Shown here: positions 46,596-56,563 of the stretch, in pieces
Layout: every line of letters starts with the position of its first letter
How positions within the stretch are numbered: the stretch's first letter is position 1
The notes under the pieces: model-generated
The model's database searches: none
Seen by the model: the letters and a program-made list of their open reading frames with translations, nothing else
What the model was told of the DNA's origin: nothing
Position numbers and translations under genes: made by a program
NCBI GenBank assembly: GCA_002726935.1
Contig: PBTC01000019.1
Span: 1 to 64,000, forward strand
Length of the DNA: 64,000 bases
Direction: 5' to 3'
Source of the DNA: Candidatus Saccharimonadota bacterium
Lineage (GTDB): Bacteria > Patescibacteriota > Saccharimonadia > Saccharimonadales > Saccharimonadaceae

Positions 46596-47043
46596 TTTGC
46601 CACCGGATATCCCGGCCGATCATCCGCAACACCAATGCATAAGAAAAGCCGCCGTCGATAATCGTCTACCGGAAGAAATTTTGTGGGCTATCCGCATTGC
46701 CGAGGGAGGTAAGAGAGGAATCCTCAGGCAAAACAAGGATGGGTCTGTCGATGTGGGTGTCATGCAAATAAACTCGACACACTTTGACTATTTTCGAAGC
46801 AAGTACGGCGTCAAGCCAGCCTGGCTTTTGCATAACCAATGTATATCAATCCTCGCCGGTGGGTACCGACTTGCCAAGGAAATAAAGCGCAGAGGAGACT
46901 TCTGGATTGGAGTAGGCGACTACCACAGCCGCACTCAATCAAAAAATCTCAAGTATAGAAAAAGGGTTCTGGAAGTGCTCGAAAGACACAACTATTCGAT
47001 AGAAAGTATGCGGCGAGAAGCTCGCCAGAGATTTGGGGATTAA
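46588..47043 (+). CDS. Lytic transglycosylase (SLT-like)
   Basis: LPEEILWAIRIAEGGKRGILRQNKDGSVDVGVMQINSTHFDYF...CISILAGGYRLAKEIKRRGDFWIGVGDYHSRTQ. Confidence 0.85.
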   Translation: MFDLPPDIPADHPQHQCIRKAAVDNRLPEEILWAIRIAEGGKRGILRQNKDGSVDVGVMQINSTHFDYFRSKYGVKPAWLLHNQCISILAGGYRLAKEIKRRGDFWIGVGDYHSRTQSKNLKYRKRVLEVLERHNYSIESMRREARQRFGD

Positions 47044-47045
47044 TA

Positions 47046-48317
47046 GTGGCAGCAAATAATGGCCCGCAAGATTACCATGCCGCGCCCGTAAGCCTAATCA
47101 TTGGACTGTTCGGGGCGGCCGTGATGTTTATTCTATGGTGGGCGAATCACAGGTGGATGGTTGAAATTTGGCTGTGGGTCGAGTGGGCCCTTCTTCAGCC
47201 GATTAAATACACAGTGGGATTTTTGTCGGATTTCTCCCCGAGGCTATCTGACAACATCATTGATACCTTTACAGCTTGGCGCTCCTGCCCGAAGGTAACT
47301 GCCGACCCTAATGCTGTACAGGAAGGCACTTTAACGATGTGCCACAACTACAAACAAAACTGGAATCTTGGTTGGTGGGTGTCGACGAGAATAGGCGAAT
47401 ACTGGCGTTGGCCGCTTCTTGGAATCATCGGCTTTCTGATTTTTAGGCTCTGGAAGAACCCTCTGAAAAAGTACAGGGGAAACATGACGGTTTCAAACTT
47501 CCTGAAGGAACAATCAAAGTCATGGAAGGCGATAGCTCCTTTCTTGCATCGGGACTTAGTCAACGATGAGAAGCCTGATTATCAAATCTCCGTTGATGCA
47601 ACCAATCTCGCAATAAGAGAAAAAGTTGTCGTTGCCAAAACGTTCCTAGAAAAAGAGGCAAAAAGAGTCCTTAGGAAACAATTGGGTAAGGAATTTAGCA
47701 GAGATGCGTTTTCAGAGATTGAAAAGGCTCTCTTCGTATGCTTTGGCTATCGAATTATGCGTAATCCCAAGGAGTCTAAAAGGCTGTTCGACTCAATTAA
47801 TGAATCAATGCGAGGTGGTAAACCAGCAAATCTGGGTTTCGCCACAAAAAAGTTTGACGAGGTGTTCGAAAACCCAGATGTAAAAAGGGTAATTGATGGA
47901 CATCAGTTTGTATCGACCGCATTGTTTCAAATGCTGGTAAGGGCCTGTAAAACAGATGGAACGCTGCCGCCTAATGAATTCCTTGCGTGGGTGAAGCCGG
48001 GGGCCAGATCGCTGTGGTACGCCCTAAATAGGGCCCCCGCCGACGATAGACTCGATATCGCCTCTTATTCTGAAGGTCACCAGATTGTGTGCCAGTGGCA
48101 GGCGGAGATGGTTGCTAAGAATAAAAACATGATGGTGACGGGTGTTTTTTATGACCGAGCAATCATGGCTTGGAAGGAGAGCTTGTATAAAACCGGCGCT
48201 ATCGATGAAGAATGCAAAAACATCAACGCTGCAGCTTTGCAAAAAGAGAAAGAAATGGAAGCAGCAGAACGTGCTGAGAGAGAAAGAAGCTCACGGCGAG
48301 ACCGCAGTCGATTCTAA
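47046..48317 (+). CDS. TrbA/DotM (IcmP)-like T4BSS protein
   Basis: N-terminal TMs 'PVSLIIGLFGAAVMFILWWANHRWMVEIWLWVEWALLQP', conserved position before a TrbB-like gene. Confidence 0.7.
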   Translation: MAANNGPQDYHAAPVSLIIGLFGAAVMFILWWANHRWMVEIWLWVEWALLQPIKYTVGFLSDFSPRLSDNIIDTFTAWRSCPKVTADPNAVQEGTLTMCHNYKQNWNLGWWVSTRIGEYWRWPLLGIIGFLIFRLWKNPLKKYRGNMTVSNFLKEQSKSWKAIAPFLHRDLVNDEKPDYQISVDATNLAIREKVVVAKTFLEKEAKRVLRKQLGKEFSRDAFSEIEKALFVCFGYRIMRNPKESKRLFDSINESMRGGKPANLGFATKKFDEVFENPDVKRVIDGHQFVSTALFQMLVRACKTDGTLPPNEFLAWVKPGARSLWYALNRAPADDRLDIASYSEGHQIVCQWQAEMVAKNKNMMVTGVFYDRAIMAWKESLYKTGAIDEECKNINAAALQKEKEMEAAERAERERSSRRDRSRF

Positions 48318-48329
48318 CTAGAGAAAAAG

Positions 48330-49343
48330 ATGACCAAAAAATTTAAAGCATGGCTAACCCCTGAAGAATTTGGCCCCGACTCAAGGCTTTGTGTCGCATT
48401 TGAAATGCCAATTGGTAGTGGCCAGTTCACTGTAAAAACGATACCGGCGAAAATGGTTTCTGAGATATCTATGTACAGTTCTACAGCGGATAACAGCGTC
48501 GTCCATGAATTGAGGATGTCCGCCGCTCAAGAAGGCGACCCCTATCTGCCTATATCAGGTGAGCACGTGGTGTTAGGGGTTTTTAGAACCCAAAAAGAGG
48601 CCTCGAGAGCACTAGGCGTAGTCCAGAAGGCCGTAGGATATGGGCGACTCCATACACGTCGTATAGAAGGAATAGGCTTTCTAGCTGGTGGATTTATTTT
48701 GGCCTCGGTACTCTTCGGATTGATGTCTGTTGATAGTGCACCGAATGACAAATCACTAAGCCCGGAGCTCGCAGGGAGTTCTATGCCGTACATTCCGGAG
48801 CCGGCCGGCCCGAGCCAGGGCGATGAAGCGGAGAGCGACCCCAATGAGGCAGGTGGACAAGACGAATACTATGGTGATATTAAGCCGGGAAACATTGCAT
48901 TGGTTAAAGACGCGATCCTTGCTAACAAGGGTGGTATGTTCCAGGTTGGGGAAGGGAGCCCACTAGCTATTGTTTTAAGTGATCCTATGTGCCCGTCCTG
49001 TAAGCAGACAAAAACTCTTTTTGAAGAGGCCAAGCTCCCGTATTTGGTTGCTCCGGTGGGAAAGCTGTCTCCAGAGTCTGTGACTTCGGCGATCAAGATT
49101 TTGTGCGCAAATGACAAGGCAACTTTTTATGCCAAGTCTTTTGAAGATCGATCGATCGATATAGACACGAGAAATCCGAAAGAGATTGAGTCCTGCGGAG
49201 AGGCGCTTCTGAGGAACAACGAGCTCTTTGACAGAACACTCTCCCGAGGCGTTCCGACCTTCATTCGCTTGACCGATAGCGAAATACGTCCAGAGGGTTT
49301 CAATTCGGCAGCCGATTTAAAAGCGTGGTTGACCAAAAACTAA
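48330..49343 (+). CDS. TrbB/DsbC-like thioredoxin-fold protein
   Basis: TM IGFLAGGFILASVLFGLM then AIVLSDPMCPSCKQTKTLFEEAKLPYLVAPVG..SRGVPTFIR (CxxC, cis-Pro). Confidence 0.75.
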   Translation: MTKKFKAWLTPEEFGPDSRLCVAFEMPIGSGQFTVKTIPAKMVSEISMYSSTADNSVVHELRMSAAQEGDPYLPISGEHVVLGVFRTQKEASRALGVVQKAVGYGRLHTRRIEGIGFLAGGFILASVLFGLMSVDSAPNDKSLSPELAGSSMPYIPEPAGPSQGDEAESDPNEAGGQDEYYGDIKPGNIALVKDAILANKGGMFQVGEGSPLAIVLSDPMCPSCKQTKTLFEEAKLPYLVAPVGKLSPESVTSAIKILCANDKATFYAKSFEDRSIDIDTRNPKEIESCGEALLRNNELFDRTLSRGVPTFIRLTDSEIRPEGFNSAADLKAWLTKN

Positions 49344-49346
49344 AAC

Positions 49347-50552
49347 ATGGACTTGGGTGTATGTATTGCGGAGCAGGGAGGCGACTTTGACCCAAAGGAA
49401 GGTCCACCTTGCCATGCGAGTGTCGCCGGCGAAAGCGCTGTTAGTTTCAATTCCGTATCGCGGTTACCTAAAGATGTCTTGTGGATAACAAACTTAAGAG
49501 TCGAGGACCTGAATGATATTCCCTCTTGGAGGGCATATTTGCGAGCCTCTGATTACCTCGGAATTAACCTAAAGCACATCTGTATTGACCTGAACATTGA
49601 GGCCTCGCCGCCTAATCAGATTGGTAATATAGGAGTCCTGAGTTCAGTCGTAGCTGGCCTATATAGAAAGTACCTTGTAGACCTAAACTTAGATCTACGG
49701 GCTTACCCTTACAACCTACACTCCTCGATCAAGGAAAAATTCTTCCTTGATGTGGGTGCTCAGGTTCAGGGTTATGACCAAAAGCTTGCGGCTTGGGTGA
49801 ATGGTTGCGTTCAAATGACCACAGAATGTCGAAGTGGTACTTACAACTACGGGCCTCGGCTGTGTGTAAGGGACAATGCCTACAGCCACGCTTGCCGCGT
49901 ATTCGACTCGCCTATTGCAAAAGGTCGACATGCCTACTTGCCGGCATCAAGAATCGCTCCAAACAAAGACGCCGTACTTCAAAGATTGCTGGACATGGAT
50001 ATGTTCTCAATCAGCAGGCTTTCAAAATTAAAACCGAAAACCGGATACACAAGCATCTTCGGCTTTGGCCAGGTGTTTGCAAACAAGTCGTCCCCAAGTG
50101 AACAGCGTTTGCACGCTACAAATTATGAGCTCGCTTTTATGAGCGATCTTTTTGACTTTGAGGTTGACGAGGTTTTGCTTTTTGAGGCGCACGAAGAAGA
50201 TCGCGGGCCCATAGCAGACCTAGTACATGGATTCGACCCCCTAAATTCAGTTGGTTACGCTTCCATGATCTATTACATCAACCTGATTCGAGCTAGAACA
50301 GATAGATGGAAAAGCCCATCTTATAGAGACGGAACGAACCAGCAGGCCATGGGTTTTAGGAGTTCAACTTGCGGCATGGTCTACGGGGTTAGAGACCGAA
50401 TGTTCACCTACGGCATGGCACAAAAGATAGCTAACTGCGATCTAAGTGTGCATTCATACAGAAACGGCTACGTCTTTATAGACTCTGACCATACGAGAGA
50501 TGGTGAACTGAAGACACTTGCCAAGATAAATGCTTGGATGTACCCCGCATGA
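49347..50552 (+). CDS. Hypothetical protein in the T4BSS operon
   Basis: 401 aa ORF in a tight operon; no family recognised. Confidence 0.55.
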   Translation: MDLGVCIAEQGGDFDPKEGPPCHASVAGESAVSFNSVSRLPKDVLWITNLRVEDLNDIPSWRAYLRASDYLGINLKHICIDLNIEASPPNQIGNIGVLSSVVAGLYRKYLVDLNLDLRAYPYNLHSSIKEKFFLDVGAQVQGYDQKLAAWVNGCVQMTTECRSGTYNYGPRLCVRDNAYSHACRVFDSPIAKGRHAYLPASRIAPNKDAVLQRLLDMDMFSISRLSKLKPKTGYTSIFGFGQVFANKSSPSEQRLHATNYELAFMSDLFDFEVDEVLLFEAHEEDRGPIADLVHGFDPLNSVGYASMIYYINLIRARTDRWKSPSYRDGTNQQAMGFRSSTCGMVYGVRDRMFTYGMAQKIANCDLSVHSYRNGYVFIDSDHTRDGELKTLAKINAWMYPA

Positions 50553-50555
50553 ATT

Positions 50556-50789
50556 ATGAATGACTTCGCATGCCTTATGGGGATTATAGCTAGAAGCTTA
50601 AGCTACGAAGCTAGGCGGTCGATTGACGAAGAGCTTGCCCATGGTCGAGATATAACATTGACTTTTTTGCATAAGTTAATTATTGAAGAAATTGCAAAAA
50701 ATTCGGATATTAAGAATTTGACTGATAAAATTGATTTCAAAGCAATGTTTACCGACGAACACAACCGGCGAGTCCAGGGTAGAAAATGA
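50556..50789 (+). CDS. Small hypothetical protein in the T4BSS operon
   Basis: 77 aa ORF, 4-nt overlap with the icmB-like gene. Confidence 0.5.
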   Translation: MNDFACLMGIIARSLSYEARRSIDEELAHGRDITLTFLHKLIIEEIAKNSDIKNLTDKIDFKAMFTDEHNRRVQGRK

Positions 50790-53700
50790 GTGTAATTAGT
50801 TCAGCCATGAAGTCCTTTTTCAAACCGTTCACGCCTGACATGCCTTCTTTTTGCTCGCTTGAGATGGTTCAGGATGAGACCACAATCGTGTGCGAGGACG
50901 GAGGGTTGATCTCCTTTTTCCGTCTGAACGGTGTGCGCAATGTCCCCAACGATCCATCTAGCATGCGTATATTCAATGCAATTTTGAAAGTTATGCATAT
51001 CGGCATGGAAAGCACCTCGCATTCTTTCAGTATTGTTTTTGAGAACGACCCAGAATCCATTTCCACGGATATTTCGAACGCTACAGAGCCTGTTATGAAG
51101 ACTCTTAAGCGACTGGAGCTGCAGCTCGACGATATTTATGCCGACTGGAAAGACAAAATATCGAGTTACTGTCAAACCGAGAGAGCTTGGTTGATCGTGT
51201 ACACGAGCCCTGGTGCAATCGCCCCTGAGGCTTTGAAAAGGAGCCTAAAGGAAAAATCACTGTTCATGAAAAATGAAGGTGTGCCCAATCTTGCTTCTGC
51301 ACAAAATCCGTTCAAGTTAATTCCGGAAATCATCAATCCTCACAAATCCATGTGTGACACGATTAAGGCGGAAGTCTCAGGTTGCGAGTACGATCTTCAG
51401 ATACTTACAGTCGAGCAAGCGATGTTCGACCTAAAAAAATGTATAGAGCCCGAACACACGGATGACTCCTGGCGTCCTGTAACGCACTTAAATCGTAAGG
51501 CTCCCCCGATCTCGCTGATCAATCAGGATGAGCCTGCTGATTTTTGGTATCCGCGACTGGGCAAGCAACTATTCTCCAAAGATGTCGATGTTGTTAAAGA
51601 TCGAGATTTTCCCGGGGAAATGTTGAAAATTGGCTCTCGATATTACACCTCAATGGCAATGAGCGTTTTCCCAGAGAAACCAGAGCTCTTTGCAAACCTG
51701 TTTACCAAAGTTGAGGCATCTGTTCCATGGCGAATTTGCTTTGATATTAGGCCGGCTGGGCTAAGAACTAAAGCGGCATCAATGATGTTTTCAAAGGTCT
51801 TTGGTTGGATGGGAAGAACAAATCGGAACATCAAAGATGGTTTCGATTACTTACAGGCTCGCCAGGAGGCCGGAGATAGGATAGTGGGTGTAACCATAAA
51901 CGCCTGTACTTGGGCAAAGACGCCGGCTAGGCTCGCGACGAACGAAGCTAGTCTGCAAAGAGCAATGCAATCTTGGGGGATTACGCAGGTCGTAACTTCA
52001 CTTGGCAACCCCATCACCGCTTGGGCGGTGACCCTTCCCGGCTTTACAAGAAAGAAGTGTTCAGAGATAACGGCGGCCCCACTCCCAGAGTTGATGGATA
52101 TGCTCCCACTGCAGCGGCCAACCTCTCCATGGGCCGAAGGCGCAGCCTTGATGCGCTCGATGGACGGGAAACTGATGCCTATCCAACCAAGCTCAAGCCT
52201 CCAGACCACGTGGAACGAACTCTATTACGCGCCTCCGGGTTCGGGTAAGTCTGTTCTATTGAACTGCTTCTCTTTAGCTATGGTGCTTTCTCCTGGTTTA
52301 GATAGGCTGCCAAGAATAGCCCACCTTGACGTCGGTCCCTCTGCCTCGGGGGTTATTAGTCTCATACAGTCAGCGCTACCGGAGGGAAGGAAGCACGAGG
52401 CCCAATACGTAAAAATATCAATGAGCGAGGAATACGCCATTAACCCATTCGACCTGGAGCCTGGCTGTCGAAAGCCGACTCAGATTGAACGGGACTTCTT
52501 GGTTAATCTGCTGTGCATTTTCGCAACCCCCGCTGGAAAAGAACGTCCCTACGAAATGGCTGCGGAAATGGCCGGGCTCATGGTCGACGAGGTGTACAAA
52601 AGGGTTTCGGATGTGGGGGGCGTTCCCAAGATTTATGAACGCTATCAGTGTCCGGCAGTGGACAAAGCTCTTGACGAGTTGTTGATCGAGCTTAATGAAG
52701 ATGACCTGCCTTGCTGGTATGCGGTGGGAGATATGCTTTTTGAGAAAGGTCGAATACACGAATCAGTACTTGCGCACCGATATGCAGTGCCTGTGTTAGA
52801 CGATCTAATGCTAGTTATCAAGACCGCTGCGATCCGCGACCTATTCGCTAGTTCTGAAACTTCAGCGGTCAGAGTCGAAAATGGCCAGACTTTGATGGAC
52901 ATGTATTCAACCGTGATCGCATCAGCTCGCCGTGAGTACCCCGTACTTTCTGGGGTTACGAAGTTCGATATCTCTGACGCACGAATCATTGTGATGGACT
53001 TAAATGATGTGTCTCGAGGATCAGGTCCCGAAGGCCGAAGACGTGCCGCCCTTATGTACATGCTGGGTAGACAGGCCACGACTAAGAGCTTTTACCTGAG
53101 CAAGGAAATGCTGGCTGATTGCCCCGAGATGTACAGGGCCTATCATATGAAGCGTATTGAGGACCTTAAGGCTGAAAAGAAAGCGATCATTTACGATGAA
53201 TTCCACAATACGGGAGGTATGGAAGCCCTTCGAAAGCAAGTAATCACCGACATGAGGGAAGGGCGGAAGTGGAACATCCGCGTGGCCTTGAGCTCCCAGT
53301 TGCTAGACGACTTCGATCAAGACATGATCAAGGTGGCTACATCGTTCTTCATTCTGAAAGCTGGTACGCAGGATGTCGTTGAAGACGCAACAAGAATCTT
53401 TAACCTCTCGCAGGGTGCAAAATCTATCCTTGAGAACAACCTGTCAGGCCCTAAAAGCTATGGTGCGCCATTCCTGGGATATTTCCAGACCAAGAACGGC
53501 CGTTACACCCAGCTTTTCGTAAACACAATAGGCCCTGTGCTGAGGTGGGCTTTGACTACAGAAGCGGAGGATATGTATGTCAGGAACAAGCTTTATGAAG
53601 CACTGCCCCCTGCCGATGCACGGCGTTTGCTAGCAGATATCTTTCCTGAGGGGTCTTCGATAGATGAGCTGAAGCGTAGAGAGGCGAGAAAGTCCGAAGG

Positions 53701-53791
53701 TGACAAACGAAGTGTGAAACAAGTCCTGGTTGAGGACTTGATTGATGAGTATTACCGCAGGCTAGGCTCAATGATCTCATCGGCAGCTTAG
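50786..53791 (+). CDS. icmB: IcmB/DotO (TraU)-like T4BSS ATPase
   Basis: 1001 aa; Walker A YYAPPGSGKSVLLNCFSLAMVLSPGLDRLPRIAHLDVGPSASGVISLIQSALP; Walker B region KKAIIYDEFHNTGG; SSQLLDDFD. Confidence 0.9.
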   Translation: MSVISSAMKSFFKPFTPDMPSFCSLEMVQDETTIVCEDGGLISFFRLNGVRNVPNDPSSMRIFNAILKVMHIGMESTSHSFSIVFENDPESISTDISNATEPVMKTLKRLELQLDDIYADWKDKISSYCQTERAWLIVYTSPGAIAPEALKRSLKEKSLFMKNEGVPNLASAQNPFKLIPEIINPHKSMCDTIKAEVSGCEYDLQILTVEQAMFDLKKCIEPEHTDDSWRPVTHLNRKAPPISLINQDEPADFWYPRLGKQLFSKDVDVVKDRDFPGEMLKIGSRYYTSMAMSVFPEKPELFANLFTKVEASVPWRICFDIRPAGLRTKAASMMFSKVFGWMGRTNRNIKDGFDYLQARQEAGDRIVGVTINACTWAKTPARLATNEASLQRAMQSWGITQVVTSLGNPITAWAVTLPGFTRKKCSEITAAPLPELMDMLPLQRPTSPWAEGAALMRSMDGKLMPIQPSSSLQTTWNELYYAPPGSGKSVLLNCFSLAMVLSPGLDRLPRIAHLDVGPSASGVISLIQSALPEGRKHEAQYVKISMSEEYAINPFDLEPGCRKPTQIERDFLVNLLCIFATPAGKERPYEMAAEMAGLMVDEVYKRVSDVGGVPKIYERYQCPAVDKALDELLIELNEDDLPCWYAVGDMLFEKGRIHESVLAHRYAVPVLDDLMLVIKTAAIRDLFASSETSAVRVENGQTLMDMYSTVIASARREYPVLSGVTKFDISDARIIVMDLNDVSRGSGPEGRRRAALMYMLGRQATTKSFYLSKEMLADCPEMYRAYHMKRIEDLKAEKKAIIYDEFHNTGGMEALRKQVITDMREGRKWNIRVALSSQLLDDFDQDMIKVATSFFILKAGTQDVVEDATRIFNLSQGAKSILENNLSGPKSYGAPFLGYFQTKNGRYTQLFVNTIGPVLRWALTTEAEDMYVRNKLYEALPPADARRLLADIFPEGSSIDELKRREARKSEGDKRSVKQVLVEDLIDEYYRRLGSMISSAA

Positions 53792-53825
53792 GTCGTTGCC
53801 CGGTCCAGAATGAGAACTAAAAATA

Positions 53826-53848
53826 AAGGCGCCCTAGGGCGCCTTTTT
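53826..53848. terminator. Rho-independent terminator AAGGCGCCCTAGGGCGCCTTTTT between convergent genes
   Basis: Perfect stem with T run. Confidence 0.85.
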
Positions 53849-53866
53849 CATGCGAGGTATATTTGG

Positions 53867-55465
53867 TTAGCAGTTCTGGCTGCTGGTCCTTTTAAGCCCA
53901 GTCGGCAGTGTGGAGAACTCCGAAGGGCTAAGTTTTGCCTTAAAAGTTGTCAGCTTGTTTATCTTGTGCCCTGCAATAGTCAAGAACTCGATTCCTTGCT
54001 GCTCAAGATTTTCTTTGTGCTGAACTGCGGAGGACCTAAACTTGAATTGACCAAGAGATACAAAATCTTTCAACGGGCCTTCCTCTTTGATTCTGAAGGT
54101 CTCTTTAACGCCTTTGCTTGCCAAGTTCGCGACATAACCTTGGGGCGCACTAAATGGGTCGATGGCCACCACGTAGAATTTGGGTTGATCCTTTTCTTGT
54201 CGAGAGTATTTAACTCGCATCTTATTTAAGGAAGAGGCAAGTAGCTCCGATGAATCGGCGTTCAGGTTTTCCCATGTTCTACAGAAGAGCTTCGGGGGCT
54301 CAGATTCCACCTTCGTTTCCCGGGCAATTGGCTCGGTATTCTTTCCGGTTTTACCTTGGTCCCTAATATCAATGGGGGTGATAGGCTGCTTCGTAGCGGA
54401 GGGAACAGTTGAACGCTCGGTGGCTTCATCTGGCGCATTCAGTTGCCCAATATCTCCTGGTGCAGTGGAGACGGTAACCACAACAGATTCGTGAGTGATC
54501 TCCTGCGGTGAGCCCTGGCTTGCAGTTGCATCAGCCTGCGGTGAGCCCTGGCTTGCAGTTGCATCAGCCTGCGGTTCATTGTCTTCTGGTCGATCCAAAG
54601 TCACTGGGTCGGAAAAGATAACAGCAGGCAGCGCTTTGTTTTGGTCGCCTTCACCATTCGAGCTTTCATCGAAGGGGTTTTTAAATTCGTAGTCACGAGG
54701 ATCTGGGATCTGTATATCGTATAAGGCCAGCGTCTGAACCACTTTGCCGTGGGCTTTGTCCATAGCCTCGTAACCGTGTCCATAAATAGCGCCGCCAATT
54801 AAAGCTAAGTAAGACGCACCAAAAGCCAATCGAGCAACCGTGGCCATTAAAGAGCCATTTTTTTTCTTGGAGAAAGAGTCCTTCCCTTTGGCGACACGCG
54901 GAATTAGCGAGTTTTTTGATGTGACTTTGTTGCTCTCTTGTTTTTTCTTACCTTTTTTCTCTGGGACTTCTTTGTGCACGGTGGGAATGAGAACCCGATC
55001 CTTAGAGCGAGCGGCGCGGTCTCTGGCTTCCTGTTCTGACATAAACTCTTGATGTTTTCTTGGTCCATTGAGTCTGTCTTTGGATGCGAGCTCTTCTGCA
55101 AGCTCCTCGACCCTCTTGGCCTCACGTGCAGAGCGCTCGAGTGCGGCGAGCTTGGGGTCCTTGGTCCCCTCAACGGGGGTGGCTTCAGAGAAGCCTTGGG
55201 GGGCTAAAATGCTTTCAGGGTCTTTATGCGTAGTGGCGTCTGAGGAATTTTGTAGTGCTGTGATTTCAGCGAGCTTCTCCACATCTGTTTCCAGGGAGAA
55301 TTCCTCACGGTCTTCTTTCGCAACGCCGTCTAGCCACGAAGAGCTATAGGTCTCTATGGCTTTTGTCAATTGTTCAATCTCATTTGGTACCATTTCACCG
55401 CTGGATTTCTTGTTGTCGTCTTTGTCGTTCATGACATGTCCTAGTTTATGCAGCATCCTGCGCAT
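53867..55465 (-). CDS. Single-TM protein with SPOR-like C-terminus and short tandem repeat
   Basis: MATVARLAFGASYLALIGGAIYGHG TM; FYVVAIDPFSAPQGYVANLASKGVKETFRI..FVSLGQFKFRSSAVQHKENLEQQGIEFLT SPOR-like. Confidence 0.6.
   Translation of the reverse strand: MRRMLHKLGHVMNDKDDNKKSSGEMVPNEIEQLTKAIETYSSSWLDGVAKEDREEFSLETDVEKLAEITALQNSSDATTHKDPESILAPQGFSEATPVEGTKDPKLAALERSAREAKRVEELAEELASKDRLNGPRKHQEFMSEQEARDRAARSKDRVLIPTVHKEVPEKKGKKKQESNKVTSKNSLIPRVAKGKDSFSKKKNGSLMATVARLAFGASYLALIGGAIYGHGYEAMDKAHGKVVQTLALYDIQIPDPRDYEFKNPFDESSNGEGDQNKALPAVIFSDPVTLDRPEDNEPQADATASQGSPQADATASQGSPQEITHESVVVTVSTAPGDIGQLNAPDEATERSTVPSATKQPITPIDIRDQGKTGKNTEPIARETKVESEPPKLFCRTWENLNADSSELLASSLNKMRVKYSRQEKDQPKFYVVAIDPFSAPQGYVANLASKGVKETFRIKEEGPLKDFVSLGQFKFRSSAVQHKENLEQQGIEFLTIAGHKINKLTTFKAKLSPSEFSTLPTGLKRTSSQNC
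54504..54569. repeat. Exact 33-bp tandem duplication in the SPOR-like gene
   Basis: TGCGGTGAGCCCTGGCTTGCAGTTGCATCAGCC x2 (54504-54536, 54537-54569). Confidence 0.9.
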
Positions 55466-55699
55466 GCATGGCAGTTGTGTTCTGTTGTTCTATATGGAAG
55501 AGGCTGGTCTCTTCTTTTTCATATAAATTTACCGTTAGTGTACATCATAGATAAAAAAGCATCGTATAGCGGGATTTTTTCCCATTAACATAATTTTTTT
55601 TAATTTCCCTAGGCCTTTTTCTGCGCTCTTTGTTTTTTCGCTTATGATGTATAGAGTGCGTTAATTTAATATGAATTTAAGACTAAGAAGGAAAATTCA

Positions 55700-56563
55700 A
55701 TGCTCGTTCTAATTGGGTTCGTAATCGTGTTTGCCTCAGTAATTGGGGGATTTGCGATGGGTGGTGGTCACGTTGGCGTTCTATTCCAGCCAATGGAGAT
55801 TGTGATCATCGTGGGCGGCGCTGTGGGAGCCTTCGTTGCAGGCAATAGTGTAAAGACGATCAAAGGAGTGGGCTCTGCCTTACGCCTGGTCTTTACAGGT
55901 AAATCCGTAAAGAAAACCAGGTACCTGGAGCTCATGTTGATGATGGGCGAGGTGCTCGATAAGGTAAAGCGGGATGGCGCTATTAGCATCGAAAATGACG
56001 TTGACAGCCCTCAGAATTCGAACTTATTTAAGAACTACCCCGAGCTTTTAAGCGACCGGTCGGTATTGGAATTCTTCACGGATTACTGTCGTTTCATGGT
56101 GAACGGCAAGATGAATCCTTTGGAAATCGAGGGCCTAATGGAGTCGGAGCTTGACACATATCGGGCGGAAAAACTTAAGCCAGCCAAAGCGCTACAGAAG
56201 GTCTCAGATGGTCTGCCTGCATTTGGTATCGTTGCGGCGGTGATGGGGGTTGTCCACGTGATGGGGTCCGTTGGCCAAGTTTCTAATTCGGAGCTAGGGG
56301 TGATGATCGCAGCGGCCTTGGTAGGGACGTTCCTGGGTATCTTGTTGTCATACGGTTTTGTTGGACCTTTGTCTACGGTGATTGATCAGAGGCTTCAAGA
56401 ATCTGTAAAGCAGTTTGAGTGCATTAAGGTCACGCTTCTGGCTTTTATGAGCGGATACTCTCCGGAAGTGTCCGTTGAGTTTGGAAGAAAAGTTCTTTAT
56501 TCAACAGATCGTCCATCCTTTGCTGAGCTTGAGGACAAACTGAAGGCTAACAGGAAGCGCTAA
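55700..56563 (+). CDS. motA: MotA flagellar stator protein
   Basis: IGGFAMGGGHVGVLFQPMEIVIIVGGAVGAFVAGN...LKPAKALQKVSDGLPAFGIVAAVMGVVHVMGSVGQ...IAAALVGTFLGILLSYGFVGPL. Confidence 0.92.
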   Translation: MLVLIGFVIVFASVIGGFAMGGGHVGVLFQPMEIVIIVGGAVGAFVAGNSVKTIKGVGSALRLVFTGKSVKKTRYLELMLMMGEVLDKVKRDGAISIENDVDSPQNSNLFKNYPELLSDRSVLEFFTDYCRFMVNGKMNPLEIEGLMESELDTYRAEKLKPAKALQKVSDGLPAFGIVAAVMGVVHVMGSVGQVSNSELGVMIAAALVGTFLGILLSYGFVGPLSTVIDQRLQESVKQFECIKVTLLAFMSGYSPEVSVEFGRKVLYSTDRPSFAELEDKLKANRKR

